A program made the position numbers and the translations under genes. Of a DNA stretch of 64,000 nt, positions 52,804 to 60,746 are shown in pieces. The stretch's first letter is position 1. Each line of letters starts with the position of its first letter. Below the pieces are notes generated by a model that was not told the DNA's origin, did not search any database, and worked only from the letters and a program-made list of their open reading frames with translations. The DNA comes from DATCYX01 sp963714425 (lineage in GTDB: Bacteria; Chloroflexota; Anaerolineae; Anaerolineales; UBA4823): positions 62,001-126,000 of the forward strand of contig CAVQOI010000004.1 of assembly GCA_963714425.1 (NCBI GenBank), read 5' to 3'.

Positions 52804-54177
52804 CTAATCTATCTGTCTGCCTGCTGCACGCTTGAGCAGGTTCTCAACATCCACCACTTCGCCAGCAAAACGATAAGCCAGGCGCAGAAGCTCAGCATCG
52901 TCGATCAACTTGCGATCATGCAGCATGGTAAAGGCATTGACCACCGCGGCGGATGCCTGGGCGAGCTCACGGTTATCTCTGGAGGAGATATCCGTGCCCT
53001 TGACCAGGATCTCAGCGCGCGAGGAAACGCGCCGGTCTATTCTGGCTCGGCGCTGCACCACCACCCGGGCGATATCCTGCAGCATCCACAGGAAATACTG
53101 CTGGCGCTGCTCGTAATGGCGGAAGGTCGGTCCACCAGCGGCTTCAGCTGTGGTGCGGGTGGCGCTCTCTGGCTCAGCCAGGAAATGCAACGGGTTGCCG
53201 GAGCCAGCAGCGATCATCTTTTTGATCGCCAGGCCGTCTTCGGCAGCTTCAAAGCTGGACAATTCCGGGTTCAACACCTGCCAGGCTTCAGACTCATCGG
53301 CAACCAGGATCGATCCGGGATTGGGCGGGTTAGCATTGATCTCCGCCTGGCGCGCCAGGCGCTCAGCCTGTGAGGCGAAACGGGCTTTGACGATGTAAAG
53401 GAAAGATTGCCGGTAACGGTTGAGGCGGGCGCGGTCTTCAAGCCAGACGGAATAGCGGGAAAGCCAGCGCAGGACGGGAGCCAGGTCGGACTCTCCCCAC
53501 TGAGCGCCCACCGGCCGGTTGATCGCGTAGTGCAGAATGACTGGAGAGAAAGCCGGGCGATCGCCACCCCTGGCATCGCTGTCCGCGTATTCGTCATAGA
53601 CATTCCACGGGTGGCCCAGGAAACCGCAGGGAGAGACTGCCTCGGTGCCATCACCCCTGGAACGTTCCCAAACAAAAAACTCCTGCTCGATATCATTCGG
53701 AGCGGATTCGATCTCGATCACCGCTGAGGTCGGCAGGGCACGCACATAGGACATCCCGGATGGATCGGTTGACAGAACGATGAACAGATTGCCGGTGCGG
53801 GTGAGCTCGTCGCAGAGCTCGTAGGCGCGCATGGGCATGCGGTTGAGACGGTGGTTCCACCAATCCTGTAGGAAGCGATGGGTGCGTTCCTGCCTGCATT
53901 CAATCCCCAAGCCACCTCCAACCACATATTGGCTGGTGAGCTCGACGATGCGCCGAGCCAGCGGATTGTTGCGCCAGGCCTCCAGGGCATCGCGCAGCAC
54001 TTCCTCACGTTCGTAATCGCGGCGATCCCTGGGATAGGCATGTCCATACGGCCCGGTGAGCCGGTCAGTAGCGTCATCCAGGGCGCGCACGGCAAATTCA
54101 GCCTGGCGATCGACCTGGCGCCGGATCTCAGAACCGAAAAGGCGTTGGGTAATACGGGTGTAGATATTTTCAAACAT
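52804..54177 (-). CDS. phage portal protein
   Basis: The dodecameric ring through which DNA enters the capsid. The 457-residue product starts MFENIYTRITQRLFGSEIRR and shows portal features: a helix-rich start, NPLARRIVELTSQYVVGGGLGI, ELCDELTRTGNLFIVLSTDP, and a long C-terminal helix region with DIARVVVQRRARID. The ATG at 54177 has AGGA upstream; a longer frame would add 31 unlikely residues. In most tailed phages the portal gene directly follows the large terminase gene; here it is at the far end of the structural genes. Confidence 0.8.
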   Translation of the reverse strand: MFENIYTRITQRLFGSEIRRQVDRQAEFAVRALDDATDRLTGPYGHAYPRDRRDYEREEVLRDALEAWRNNPLARRIVELTSQYVVGGGLGIECRQERTHRFLQDWWNHRLNRMPMRAYELCDELTRTGNLFIVLSTDPSGMSYVRALPTSAVIEIESAPNDIEQEFFVWERSRGDGTEAVSPCGFLGHPWNVYDEYADSDARGGDRPAFSPVILHYAINRPVGAQWGESDLAPVLRWLSRYSVWLEDRARLNRYRQSFLYIVKARFASQAERLARQAEINANPPNPGSILVADESEAWQVLNPELSSFEAAEDGLAIKKMIAAGSGNPLHFLAEPESATRTTAEAAGGPTFRHYEQRQQYFLWMLQDIARVVVQRRARIDRRVSSRAEILVKGTDISSRDNRELAQASAAVVNAFTMLHDRKLIDDAELLRLAYRFAGEVVDVENLLKRAAGRQID

Positions 54178-54311
54178 CGTTTTGTCCACTTTTCCTACTG
54201 CTGTTACCTGCGAACTGGGAAGCCAGTTATGCAAGACGTACAGCTGAGGCGATTTTGCAACGCTATGCACTTACCTGCCACCATGCCTGCCAGCAGGTCA
54301 CGGAGCGAAAC

Positions 54312-54342
54312 CTTCCTGCCTTAGGCAAGCTAAGGCAGGAAG
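54312..54342. repeat. palindrome at the 3' end of the 472-residue gene
   Basis: A perfect 12-bp inverted repeat (CTTCCTGCCTTA and its complement, 7-base loop) that contains the stop codon of the minus-strand gene. The TGCC/GGCA core links it to the repeat family of the block. Confidence 0.75.
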
Positions 54343-55748
54343 CCAGGCTTATAAGACACCTGAAAGAGCACATCCGAATCCCACACGTCGTTGATGGCAA
54401 GCGAAGCGCCTGCAGTGGGCGTCACCCTCTCGTAGTAACCCTTGTTGATTGCGGGTTCATCACGGATGAACGTGTAGCGGATCGAATCCAACCAGTAATT
54501 AACACCAACCAGGTTAGGAAGGTAGGACCAAAGGACAAAGCCGTGAGCGGCTGACCAGAGGGCGGTAGCTCTGGACCGCTTCTGTCCCTTCTCGCTCATG
54601 TCATCGTTAGACAAAACCAGGACGGTAGAACCCATCCCAGCGAGATGTCCCTTCTCAAGAGCATTGTTCCCAACCATACCCCCAATATAGGCGACCAGGA
54701 GTGAAGCATTTGACAACCATCTGTGGTGACTTGTCTGCCTGACGCCCTGGTAAGTGAATTCAAAGTTGCTGTCCACTTCTGCATGATTGGTCGCGCCTGT
54801 CTCTGAGTGCCGGGCGTAGCCCGATTGCAGCAATCGCACCTTTGGGGCTTCCTTGACCGGCGTGCCTGCAGAAACGGCGATATTATTCCCCTCCCCATCC
54901 AACCATTGGACGGAAGAGATCGCCTCGTTGCCGTGATCTCCGCCGGTGTACTCGGAAGCCGAAGCGCCGGTAGGCGTGTAAGAGGTCACATAACCCCAGT
55001 CGGTGGCAGAAATGTCTAGCACTTCAACGTCGTCACGCGCGAGAATATCTGTCTCGCTCCACTTTTCACACGGAATGCCGAAGCCTGTGAAGTAGAACCA
55101 AATGTCACTTGAGCCTGGCGGGATATTTGCAATCACAGTAAGGCGAACGGTGTAGGATTGAGCGGGGTCAAGTCCGGAGGCAAGCAGCGTCCAGTAATTC
55201 TCTATGGTCGAAGCGTTGTAGCTGTTCACGCAACGATCCGAACCGACGGTAACGATCTCCGGACCATTGACCAGGGCGGAGAAGCCGTTGATCGTCACGG
55301 CGACATAGCCTGAAATATTCCGCTTGATGTGAGTTAGATAAATTTCACGGCGACCTGAGACGGTGAACTGGACATAATTCCCTGGGATCTTACAGTAAGA
55401 ACGGGTGTCATTGAGCGCGCCTACGTAGGCGTCGTGCGTCCACGTCCCCGAGAAGGTGTTGCCTCCGTCTGTGTTCGGCCAGGCTTTGAGGGCTTTGTAA
55501 ATATCGGTGTCATCCATGGTCCAAAAGCCGGACGCGTGAAGGTTTAACTTCCAGCGAACCCAGTACAAACCACCATCGATGGCTGTGAAGACGTAGCGAT
55601 TAGAAGCGTCGATGTACTTGAGAGTTGCCCACTGGGTGAGCGCGCCGTGAGACAAGCGCGAGCGCAGCACTTCTGCGGGATCACGCTTGAAGATGGCTGG
55701 AGCGGCTGCTCTGAGCAGATCGAAATGGAGCGGGTTATAGTTTGCCAT
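54330..55748 (-). CDS. probable virion structural protein, 472 residues
   Basis: A beta-rich, aromatic-rich protein starting MANYNPLHFDLLRAAAPAIF. Segments such as WTLLASGLDPAQSYTVRLTV look like Ig- or lectin-type strands, and VEVLDISATDWGYVTSYTPT is similar in style. There are few charged helices and no enzyme motif. Composition, position between portal and small structural genes, and size suggest an exposed virion or host-binding protein. No named family is recognised. Confidence 0.6.
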   Translation of the reverse strand: MANYNPLHFDLLRAAAPAIFKRDPAEVLRSRLSHGALTQWATLKYIDASNRYVFTAIDGGLYWVRWKLNLHASGFWTMDDTDIYKALKAWPNTDGGNTFSGTWTHDAYVGALNDTRSYCKIPGNYVQFTVSGRREIYLTHIKRNISGYVAVTINGFSALVNGPEIVTVGSDRCVNSYNASTIENYWTLLASGLDPAQSYTVRLTVIANIPPGSSDIWFYFTGFGIPCEKWSETDILARDDVEVLDISATDWGYVTSYTPTGASASEYTGGDHGNEAISSVQWLDGEGNNIAVSAGTPVKEAPKVRLLQSGYARHSETGATNHAEVDSNFEFTYQGVRQTSHHRWLSNASLLVAYIGGMVGNNALEKGHLAGMGSTVLVLSNDDMSEKGQKRSRATALWSAAHGFVLWSYLPNLVGVNYWLDSIRYTFIRDEPAINKGYYERVTPTAGASLAINDVWDSDVLFQVSYKPGFLP

Positions 55749-55778
55749 GTGTCACCCTTTCACAGCGACCTGCCATCG

Positions 55779-55811
55779 CCTGCCTTTGGCAGGTAACCTG
55801 CCTTTGGCAGG
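55779..55811. repeat. two copies of CCTGCC-TTT-GGCAGG
   Basis: Palindromes at 55779-55793 and 55797-55811, 18-base period, in the gap between the 472-residue and the 94-residue genes. The rest of the gap (55812-55900) holds no gene; it includes CTAAGAGCAG and a short repeat of AAAATCGAGG / ACGATTTTAG. Confidence 0.85.
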
Positions 55812-55900
55812 TAGGCAGGGATGCGGAGCAGACCACACATCTAAGAGCAGCCAGGCGCCTCTTAAAATCGAGGACGATTTTAGAGGTAGGCACGTCTGTG

Positions 55901-56185
55901 CTAGACATCTAGCAACAGCCATGCTACGCCTTCGCCATTCACGGCGGAATCGACCCAGATCTCCGCCAGGTTGCCAACGTTGATAAGAACAACCACGTCC
56001 CCAGCGGAGAGCGGCATACCGTTAGCTGAGCTCACGTCCCCTCCCACCTGGCCAACGTAGACCAGGCCGGTGTTTGTGGGCAAGGCTTTGATCATCACGC
56101 CGGAGCTCACCTGGCGCGAGCTTGCGAGCGCCTCGGCTGTTCCGGCTGCGGTAACTATCTTCTGTCCTGAGATTGTTGTTGTCAT
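55901..56185 (-). CDS. small virion-associated protein, 94 residues
   Basis: A short beta-strand protein starting MTTTISGQKIVTAAGTAEAL, with VMIKALPTNTGLVYVG, the polar turn VSSANGMPLSAGDVVVL and the ending IWVDSAVNGEGVAWLLLDV. This plan is frequent for small head-associated or decoration proteins in tailed phages. GGAG precedes the ATG. Identity is a guess from style and position. Confidence 0.65.
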   Translation of the reverse strand: MTTTISGQKIVTAAGTAEALASSRQVSSGVMIKALPTNTGLVYVGQVGGDVSSANGMPLSAGDVVVLINVGNLAEIWVDSAVNGEGVAWLLLDV

Positions 56186-56226
56186 GAATACTCCTTGGGC
56201 AGGGAGACCTTGCCCCTACGTTGTTG

Positions 56227-56631
56227 TTATGGCGCCGTCTGCAACTGTCCGCCAATGGCAAGCCAGGCGAAAAAGATTTCGGTAACAGCTACATCAGACT
56301 TCCAATAGATGGTGAACTTGTCTGTTGCTGGCAGAGACCAGCACCACAAACCGGCGTTCGTCGGATTCACTTTAACTGGATGGACGAACACCAGCGGAGC
56401 GCCGGCGTATTTCGCTTTAAAATCGACCTCGTGAGTATCGCTAGTGCTCGCGATCTTGTCCCATTCCGAGCAACCGACCTGCATGATCGTAGACACGGGG
56501 CTGAAGCTGGCGGAGCCTGGTTCAGCCCACGCAAGCAAATTACCTCCCAGTCGATACATCACGCGCGGGAAAAAGCGAGAGATATCTCCTGGTCCAAACT
56601 GCTTGATGAAATCGTCGAAAGAGTCAAACAT
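56227..56631 (-). CDS. phage protein of unknown function, 134 residues
   Basis: A protein starting MFDSFDDFIKQFGPGDISRFFPRV, with beta-strand-rich body (KVNPTNAGLWCWSLPATDKF) and the end FFAWLAIGGQLQTAP. No domain is recognised. It lies between other small structural genes on the same strand, so a structural or completion role is likely. Ribosome binding site is weak. Confidence 0.6.
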   Translation of the reverse strand: MFDSFDDFIKQFGPGDISRFFPRVMYRLGGNLLAWAEPGSASFSPVSTIMQVGCSEWDKIASTSDTHEVDFKAKYAGAPLVFVHPVKVNPTNAGLWCWSLPATDKFTIYWKSDVAVTEIFFAWLAIGGQLQTAP

Positions 56632-56665
56632 AATTATTTACAAAGAGCGTCACAATTTGTCACTA

Positions 56666-56698
56666 CCTGCCTGAGGCAGGCTACCTGCCTGAGGCAGG
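56666..56698. repeat. two copies of CCTGCC-TGA-GGCAGG
   Basis: Palindromes at 56666-56680 and 56684-56698 with 18-base period; a degenerate third copy (CCTGTCCGAAGCTCTCAGG) follows. They fill the gap between the 134-residue and the 219-residue genes. Confidence 0.85.
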
Positions 56699-56745
56699 CT
56701 ACCTGTCCGAAGCTCTCAGGTGCTTCGGGCTGACCATAGTCAGTC

Positions 56746-57405
56746 CTAGCGATCCCACTTGTCCATCTTCCAGCCCTGGGTGAACGGCTGGCCGCGGCGG
56801 GAGTGCGAACGCTTGATCGCCTCTAGCTCCTGCTCGAACGATCTGATCTGACGGGATCCCCAGGTAGCCAGAAGACCAGCGCCGAACATATCTGAATAGG
56901 CGCTCTCCGTGAGGTAAGCGATCCTACTCATGGCTGCGTAACCTGAGGCGCCTTTGCAAAGCAAGCTCTCGTGCTCGGTTGGGATTGTCGTCTCTGTTTC
57001 ACTGGCAAGTCCGTCAATCGTGTGGTAGGCGGTGAACCAGAGGCGGAGCTCATCGTCTTGTTGTGGCTCGTTGCCTTCGATCTGGTTGAGATACAACACT
57101 GGGCTTCCATCATCCCAGTACAGGTACCAGCCTCGAACCTGGTTGGGTGGCCACGGCTCGGCAAGCGAATCGAACGGCCAGTAAACCTCGGTCACATGGC
57201 GTAGACCTGTGACAGAATTCAAGGCGATCTCCCTCCCGTCACCTGGCAGCACGATCACGGTGTCCTTCTCGTAGGGAAGGGCACCGTTGTACTGAGAGAG
57301 TGCTTGCTTTAAAGCTTCGTCGATGCGATTGTCTGAATAGTCTGCAGTCAGATCGTTCGTGAGCAAGATCTGGATTCGGGACCGGAAATCAGCCAGGGCG
57401 GTCAT
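56746..57405 (-). CDS. probable phage head-completion/adaptor protein, 219 residues
   Basis: The start MTALADFRSRIQILLTND, then DNRIDEALKQALSQYNGALP and a beta-rich middle (REIALNSVTGLRHVTEVYWP) followed by a helical end (EQELEAIKRSHSRRGQ) fit the gp6/Gp15-type adaptor proteins that join portal and tail or neck. Sequence similarity in this group is weak. It shares its operon position with the other small structural genes. Confidence 0.6.
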   Translation of the reverse strand: MTALADFRSRIQILLTNDLTADYSDNRIDEALKQALSQYNGALPYEKDTVIVLPGDGREIALNSVTGLRHVTEVYWPFDSLAEPWPPNQVRGWYLYWDDGSPVLYLNQIEGNEPQQDDELRLWFTAYHTIDGLASETETTIPTEHESLLCKGASGYAAMSRIAYLTESAYSDMFGAGLLATWGSRQIRSFEQELEAIKRSHSRRGQPFTQGWKMDKWDR

Positions 57406-57408
57406 GGT

Positions 57409-57654
57409 TTAAGTTCCATGTTCCACGTGCCTGGTATCACGTTTGAATTCTTCGATCATGCCAGCGGTGTAGGTGTATTTCTGGCCGGTGGCTGTGATGA
57501 CAACCGCTCCGCCGTCTTCCAGGTCTCTGTAGACTAACCAGGTGGATTTGTCTTCTTTGCGGAGCAAAGCGACAATTTGTTTTCTAGTCAATTTATTTTT
57601 CACGATCGTGGAAGGATCTTCAACAGGTTTTGTTTGTTTCTTTGAGGGCATCAT
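57409..57654 (-). CDS. small protein of unknown function, 81 residues
   Basis: A basic peptide starting MMPSKKQTKPVEDPSTIVKN with a short beta-rich end (WLVYRDLEDGGAVVITATG). AAGGAG precedes tandem ATG codons at 57654 and 57651. It overlaps the stop of the holin-like gene by four bases (ATGA) and lies three bases from the next gene, so it is clearly part of the operon. No family recognised. Confidence 0.6.
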   Translation of the reverse strand: MMPSKKQTKPVEDPSTIVKNKLTRKQIVALLRKEDKSTWLVYRDLEDGGAVVITATGQKYTYTAGMIEEFKRDTRHVEHGT

Positions 57655-57947
57655 TCTCTCCTTACACGATATGCAACCTGGGTGGATAGCCAGGCTCCGA
57701 TGATAGCGAGCACGACCTGGGCGTAAGGCTCGAGCGGAGCGTAGATCTCGGGTCTCTGCATCACGAACACCGCGCCTATCCCGATAATCGAAGACACTAC
57801 CAGGATTAAAACGGATTTGATCTTAGCGGGTAGAGCTTGCCAGGCTGCGAGCTCATCGAGCAACCACGAAGCGAACCAGGCGACCAGGGCGATAGCCCCG
57901 GGGCCTGCGAGCGAAGCGAGCAATTCTGACAGGTTCATTCTATCCAT
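57651..57947 (-). CDS. small membrane protein, possible holin
   Basis: A 98-residue protein with three hydrophobic stretches (GPGAIALVAWFASWLLDEL, SVLILVVSSIIGIGAVFVM, YAQVVLAIIGAWLSTQVAY) and a charged end VRRE. Size and topology fit a class I holin. No endolysin gene is next to it, so this remains a topology-based guess. It overlaps the next gene by four bases. Confidence 0.6.
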   Translation of the reverse strand: MDRMNLSELLASLAGPGAIALVAWFASWLLDELAAWQALPAKIKSVLILVVSSIIGIGAVFVMQRPEIYAPLEPYAQVVLAIIGAWLSTQVAYRVRRE

Positions 57948-57954
57948 CCCATCA

Positions 57955-57968
57955 CCTGCCTTGGCAGG
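57955..57968. repeat. one copy of the CCTGCC-TT-GGCAGG palindrome
   Basis: A single 14-base unit with a 2-base centre, just upstream of the holin-like gene start. The gap up to 58104 holds no other feature I can identify. Confidence 0.75.
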
Positions 57969-58104
57969 TCACAGCCAGCACCAAGAGGACACCGGCTGTC
58001 ACTAAAACGAGTGTAAGCACGAGAACAAGCATTCAACTCCGATGGGGAGACCGGTGGGCTGGCGGTCTCCCCTACCAACACAAGAGGAAGGCCAGGAGGT
58101 GGGC

Positions 58105-58611
58105 CTAAACTCTCAAGGTGAAATTAGCTCGAGCAGCCATAATGTCGATCACGCCAGCGGCTGAACCGTCGATTACTACTTCGACGAAGTAGTAATCACC
58201 CTCATCAATCCAGGCGGGCGTGGTGAGAGTGAGAGTCATCTTGTGTTCGTCCTGGTCGATTCTCTCGCCGGCGGTGTCATGGCCGGTATCGTAGGACGTG
58301 GCCACAGATGCAGCGCTCATGGCGGAGCCGTCGGCGGGTAGGGTGGCCTTGTAGAGCGTAGCGGCAAGGGCATCGAGCCCTGCAGCAGAGATCACGAAAA
58401 ACACATCGATGCTTACCAGCTTACAACCCTTGTAAGCTGCGGCGTTCTGCAGAATCAGAATGGGGATCTGGACGGTGGCGGCTGCGTCTGCAGCCGTGCG
58501 CCGTTTGTACCAAACATTGCTTGCAACTGTATCTGTCCAGGTACCAGCAGTGAAAAGCATTTCTCCTGGGTGGATCAGGTGACTCATTTGGGTGTCGTGT
58601 ACGTAACCCAT
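58105..58611 (-). CDS. probable virion protein, 168 residues
   Basis: A protein starting MGYVHDTQMSHLIHPGEMLF, rich in Ala, Thr and Asp with alternating strand pattern (LTLTTPAWIDEGDYYFVEVV). GGAGG precedes the ATG. It is the first gene after the capsid gene, a place often taken by decoration or head-fibre proteins. No family is recognised. Confidence 0.6.
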   Translation of the reverse strand: MGYVHDTQMSHLIHPGEMLFTAGTWTDTVASNVWYKRRTAADAAATVQIPILILQNAAAYKGCKLVSIDVFFVISAAGLDALAATLYKATLPADGSAMSAASVATSYDTGHDTAGERIDQDEHKMTLTLTTPAWIDEGDYYFVEVVIDGSAAGVIDIMAARANFTLRV

Positions 58612-58660
58612 GATTGAACCTCCGAGAGTAGAAACTAGAGATTAGAGATTAGGTAGGTTA

Positions 58661-58711
58661 CCTACCTCAGGTAGGTTACCTGCCTCAGGTAGGTTGCCTA
58701 CCTCAGGTAGG
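58661..58711. repeat. three tandem copies of the CCTRCC-TCA-GGTAGG palindrome
   Basis: Units at 58661-58675, 58679-58693 and 58697-58711, 18-base period, between the 168-residue gene and the capsid gene; the last unit abuts the capsid stop codon. The centre is TCA. The middle unit has one G where the others have A, so one arm pair is mismatched. An AGATTAG word is repeated just before (58636-58651). Confidence 0.85.
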
Positions 58712-60670
58712 CTAAACGTTGCTCTTGTGCAACGGGCGAAAATCATTGACCCACACAGCCACGAAGTGGCGGACCTTCAAGCGGTGCTCGTCGTTCATGA
58801 ACACGGCGGGGCTGAGCTCATTTCCGGCGGTGAAGACCTCGGGCATGATGCCGAAACGGGTGCCGACGAAGATGCCTGGCACGATGCGCGGATCGATGGC
58901 GGCTGCCCAGTCGTTAGCATCGGTCCACTCGGGGACAGTAACCACGTCGCCCTCGTTGCCGCGCTGCAGGTTCTCGCTGGTGATGGTGGCGGTGTTCTCC
59001 CACATGGGATACAGGATCTTTTTGGCGGTGAGCTCCAGGGCGCGGGGGACCAGGCAGTACTTCGGATTGACGGCTTGCTTGGAACCGGTCCCATACAACC
59101 CTGCGGCGTTCTTGATGAGCATTGGCTGGTTGTAAACTGCGACGGCGACTGTCTCCCATTGTGCAGAACTTAGGGCGGTGGTGAGCAGGTTAGCATGACC
59201 TCCTGCTGTAGTGACGGCGGTAGCATTGAACAATGCGCCGGTGTCTGCCATGGTCGGTCCAATGCCGGCGTTGGCGGTGAAGATGGCGGAAACTAGCGCG
59301 CTGATCTTGCGCAGGCCGGCGTTTGCGAGCTCGCGCGGGTAAGCGCGCAACTTGCGAGTTTCGTCACGGTCGATGAGCTCGAGCGTGAGCGGGATGTATC
59401 CGCCGTACTTGGTGAAGTCGGCGGTTTCGGGGCTGTCTCCGATGGGGAGTTCTGTGTACTCCGCGCCTTCGGCAACGGTCGGTAGTGATCCGACGGTGCC
59501 GGTGAGCGTGCCGGTGATCTGCTGCAACGAGCTGAACTGCTCTTGCGTGGTGACGCGCATCCACCAGTCGTATCCAGCGCGACCGAGTTCTCCCCATTGG
59601 TTGGCAACGATCTTATTTAGGGCGTTCTTCACCAGGCCGGTGAAGTCTGCGGTAGTTGCCAGGCGCGCTCGGGATGGGTAGTATCCGCCATGCAGATCGT
59701 CGTCTCCGGTGAGCATGAGGTACAGCTCACGGATGCCTGAAAGCCGGGCGACCTTCTGCCCTTCGAGAGCCTTCTCCCTGGGGGCTCCCATCAGGTCATC
59801 GACGGCTGCTTGCAGCTGATCTTCGCTGCTGAACATGCCGTGGATGCGTGGACCAACGACGGAGGCGGCGCCGGATAACTGGGAAACGAGATCGCGGGCG
59901 TCATCGACCGCGGATTGCAGTTCACTGGCGGGGAACGTGCGTCCTGTAGCCAGGTATCCGGCGAACTGCTTTCGGATGTGCTCCTGCATGGGTGCGGGTA
60001 GCTTCGAACCTGTAAGGGTGATCTCTAACAGGTTCTCGGACATCTGAAGGCGGGTAGCCTGCAGATCTTCTTGTGGGCCTACTTCGCCTTTCAGGCTCGT
60101 AGGTGCTACGCGACCGACATTCGGGGTGTCGGCCGCTTCGGGAATGTCGGCCATTTCTACTCCTTCCCTGCCATAGGCAGGTGATTGATTAAGTGCCCGG
60201 ACAAAGGTTCCACCCCTGGCCGGGTTGATAACCAGGTCGATTGAAGCGACCCGGGTGATCGACAATACTTCGCGCTGGCGGCTCTTGCCGTGCCCGCCGG
60301 CAGGCTGGAAGTAAACGTCCGCGCTGAAGCCGACGTTCGGCTTTGGTCCGTCCTTGAGCAGATCTCTCCCTAACTGCTCGACCTGCGGAGCAGCCGGACC
60401 GATGGCGGAAAGCGTTAGCTTGATGCCTCGGCGTGTCTCGTCCCAACGCGGTTCGCTGAAGACGCCGGCGAGGTCTCTTACCGAGTGCATACCCCAGTAG
60501 GAATGATCAACAAAGCAGCTGGCGTTATCCCAAAGAGGAATCGAATCTTTGAGCACCTGCTCGCTAAAAGTCCAGCCATTTCCCTCGCCGGCGGTGATAG
60601 CTACGATCTCGAACTGTCCTGCTTCGTTAACCTGGGCGTTGCCTTGCAAGGTGAGGTGTTGTTCTGTCAT
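58712..60670 (-). CDS. prohead protease fused to major capsid protein
   Basis: One open frame of 652 codons. The N-terminal part (1-165) is protease-like: His in CFVDHSYWGMHS, Ser in NVGFSADVYF, and SITRVASIDLVINPARGG. The C-terminal part from Met173 (60154) is a capsid protein with a helical scaffold-like region (to about 320) and a core with YPRELANAGLRKISALVSAIF and VPGIFVGTRFGIMPEVF. Between them lies a palindrome unit (60167-60181) and, at 60165-60160, AAGGAG placed five bases before the internal ATG. So the capsid protein is probably also, or mainly, made from 60154. Two genes appear to have been joined by loss of a stop codon. Confidence 0.82.
   Translation of the reverse strand: MTEQHLTLQGNAQVNEAGQFEIVAITAGEGNGWTFSEQVLKDSIPLWDNASCFVDHSYWGMHSVRDLAGVFSEPRWDETRRGIKLTLSAIGPAAPQVEQLGRDLLKDGPKPNVGFSADVYFQPAGGHGKSRQREVLSITRVASIDLVINPARGGTFVRALNQSPAYGREGVEMADIPEAADTPNVGRVAPTSLKGEVGPQEDLQATRLQMSENLLEITLTGSKLPAPMQEHIRKQFAGYLATGRTFPASELQSAVDDARDLVSQLSGAASVVGPRIHGMFSSEDQLQAAVDDLMGAPREKALEGQKVARLSGIRELYLMLTGDDDLHGGYYPSRARLATTADFTGLVKNALNKIVANQWGELGRAGYDWWMRVTTQEQFSSLQQITGTLTGTVGSLPTVAEGAEYTELPIGDSPETADFTKYGGYIPLTLELIDRDETRKLRAYPRELANAGLRKISALVSAIFTANAGIGPTMADTGALFNATAVTTAGGHANLLTTALSSAQWETVAVAVYNQPMLIKNAAGLYGTGSKQAVNPKYCLVPRALELTAKKILYPMWENTATITSENLQRGNEGDVVTVPEWTDANDWAAAIDPRIVPGIFVGTRFGIMPEVFTAGNELSPAVFMNDEHRLKVRHFVAVWVNDFRPLHKSNV
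60167..60181. repeat. one palindrome unit at the protease-capsid junction
   Basis: CCTGCC-ATA-GGCAGG. In the fused frame it encodes SPAYGR, in the linker between protease and capsid domains, directly before the capsid ribosome binding site. This is where the intergenic gap of two separate genes would be. Confidence 0.8.
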
Positions 60671-60746
60671 AAGTCTGTGGTCCTGTTCTGTGTAGAGTAC
60701 GATCTACGAAAACCTGCATAGGTTGGCGAGTTTGAGCTACACTGTG

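Noticed and set aside
58661..58711. CRISPR-like tandem repeats
   Set aside because: Units are 15-base palindromes separated by 3 bases, with no spacers of constant length and no cas genes.
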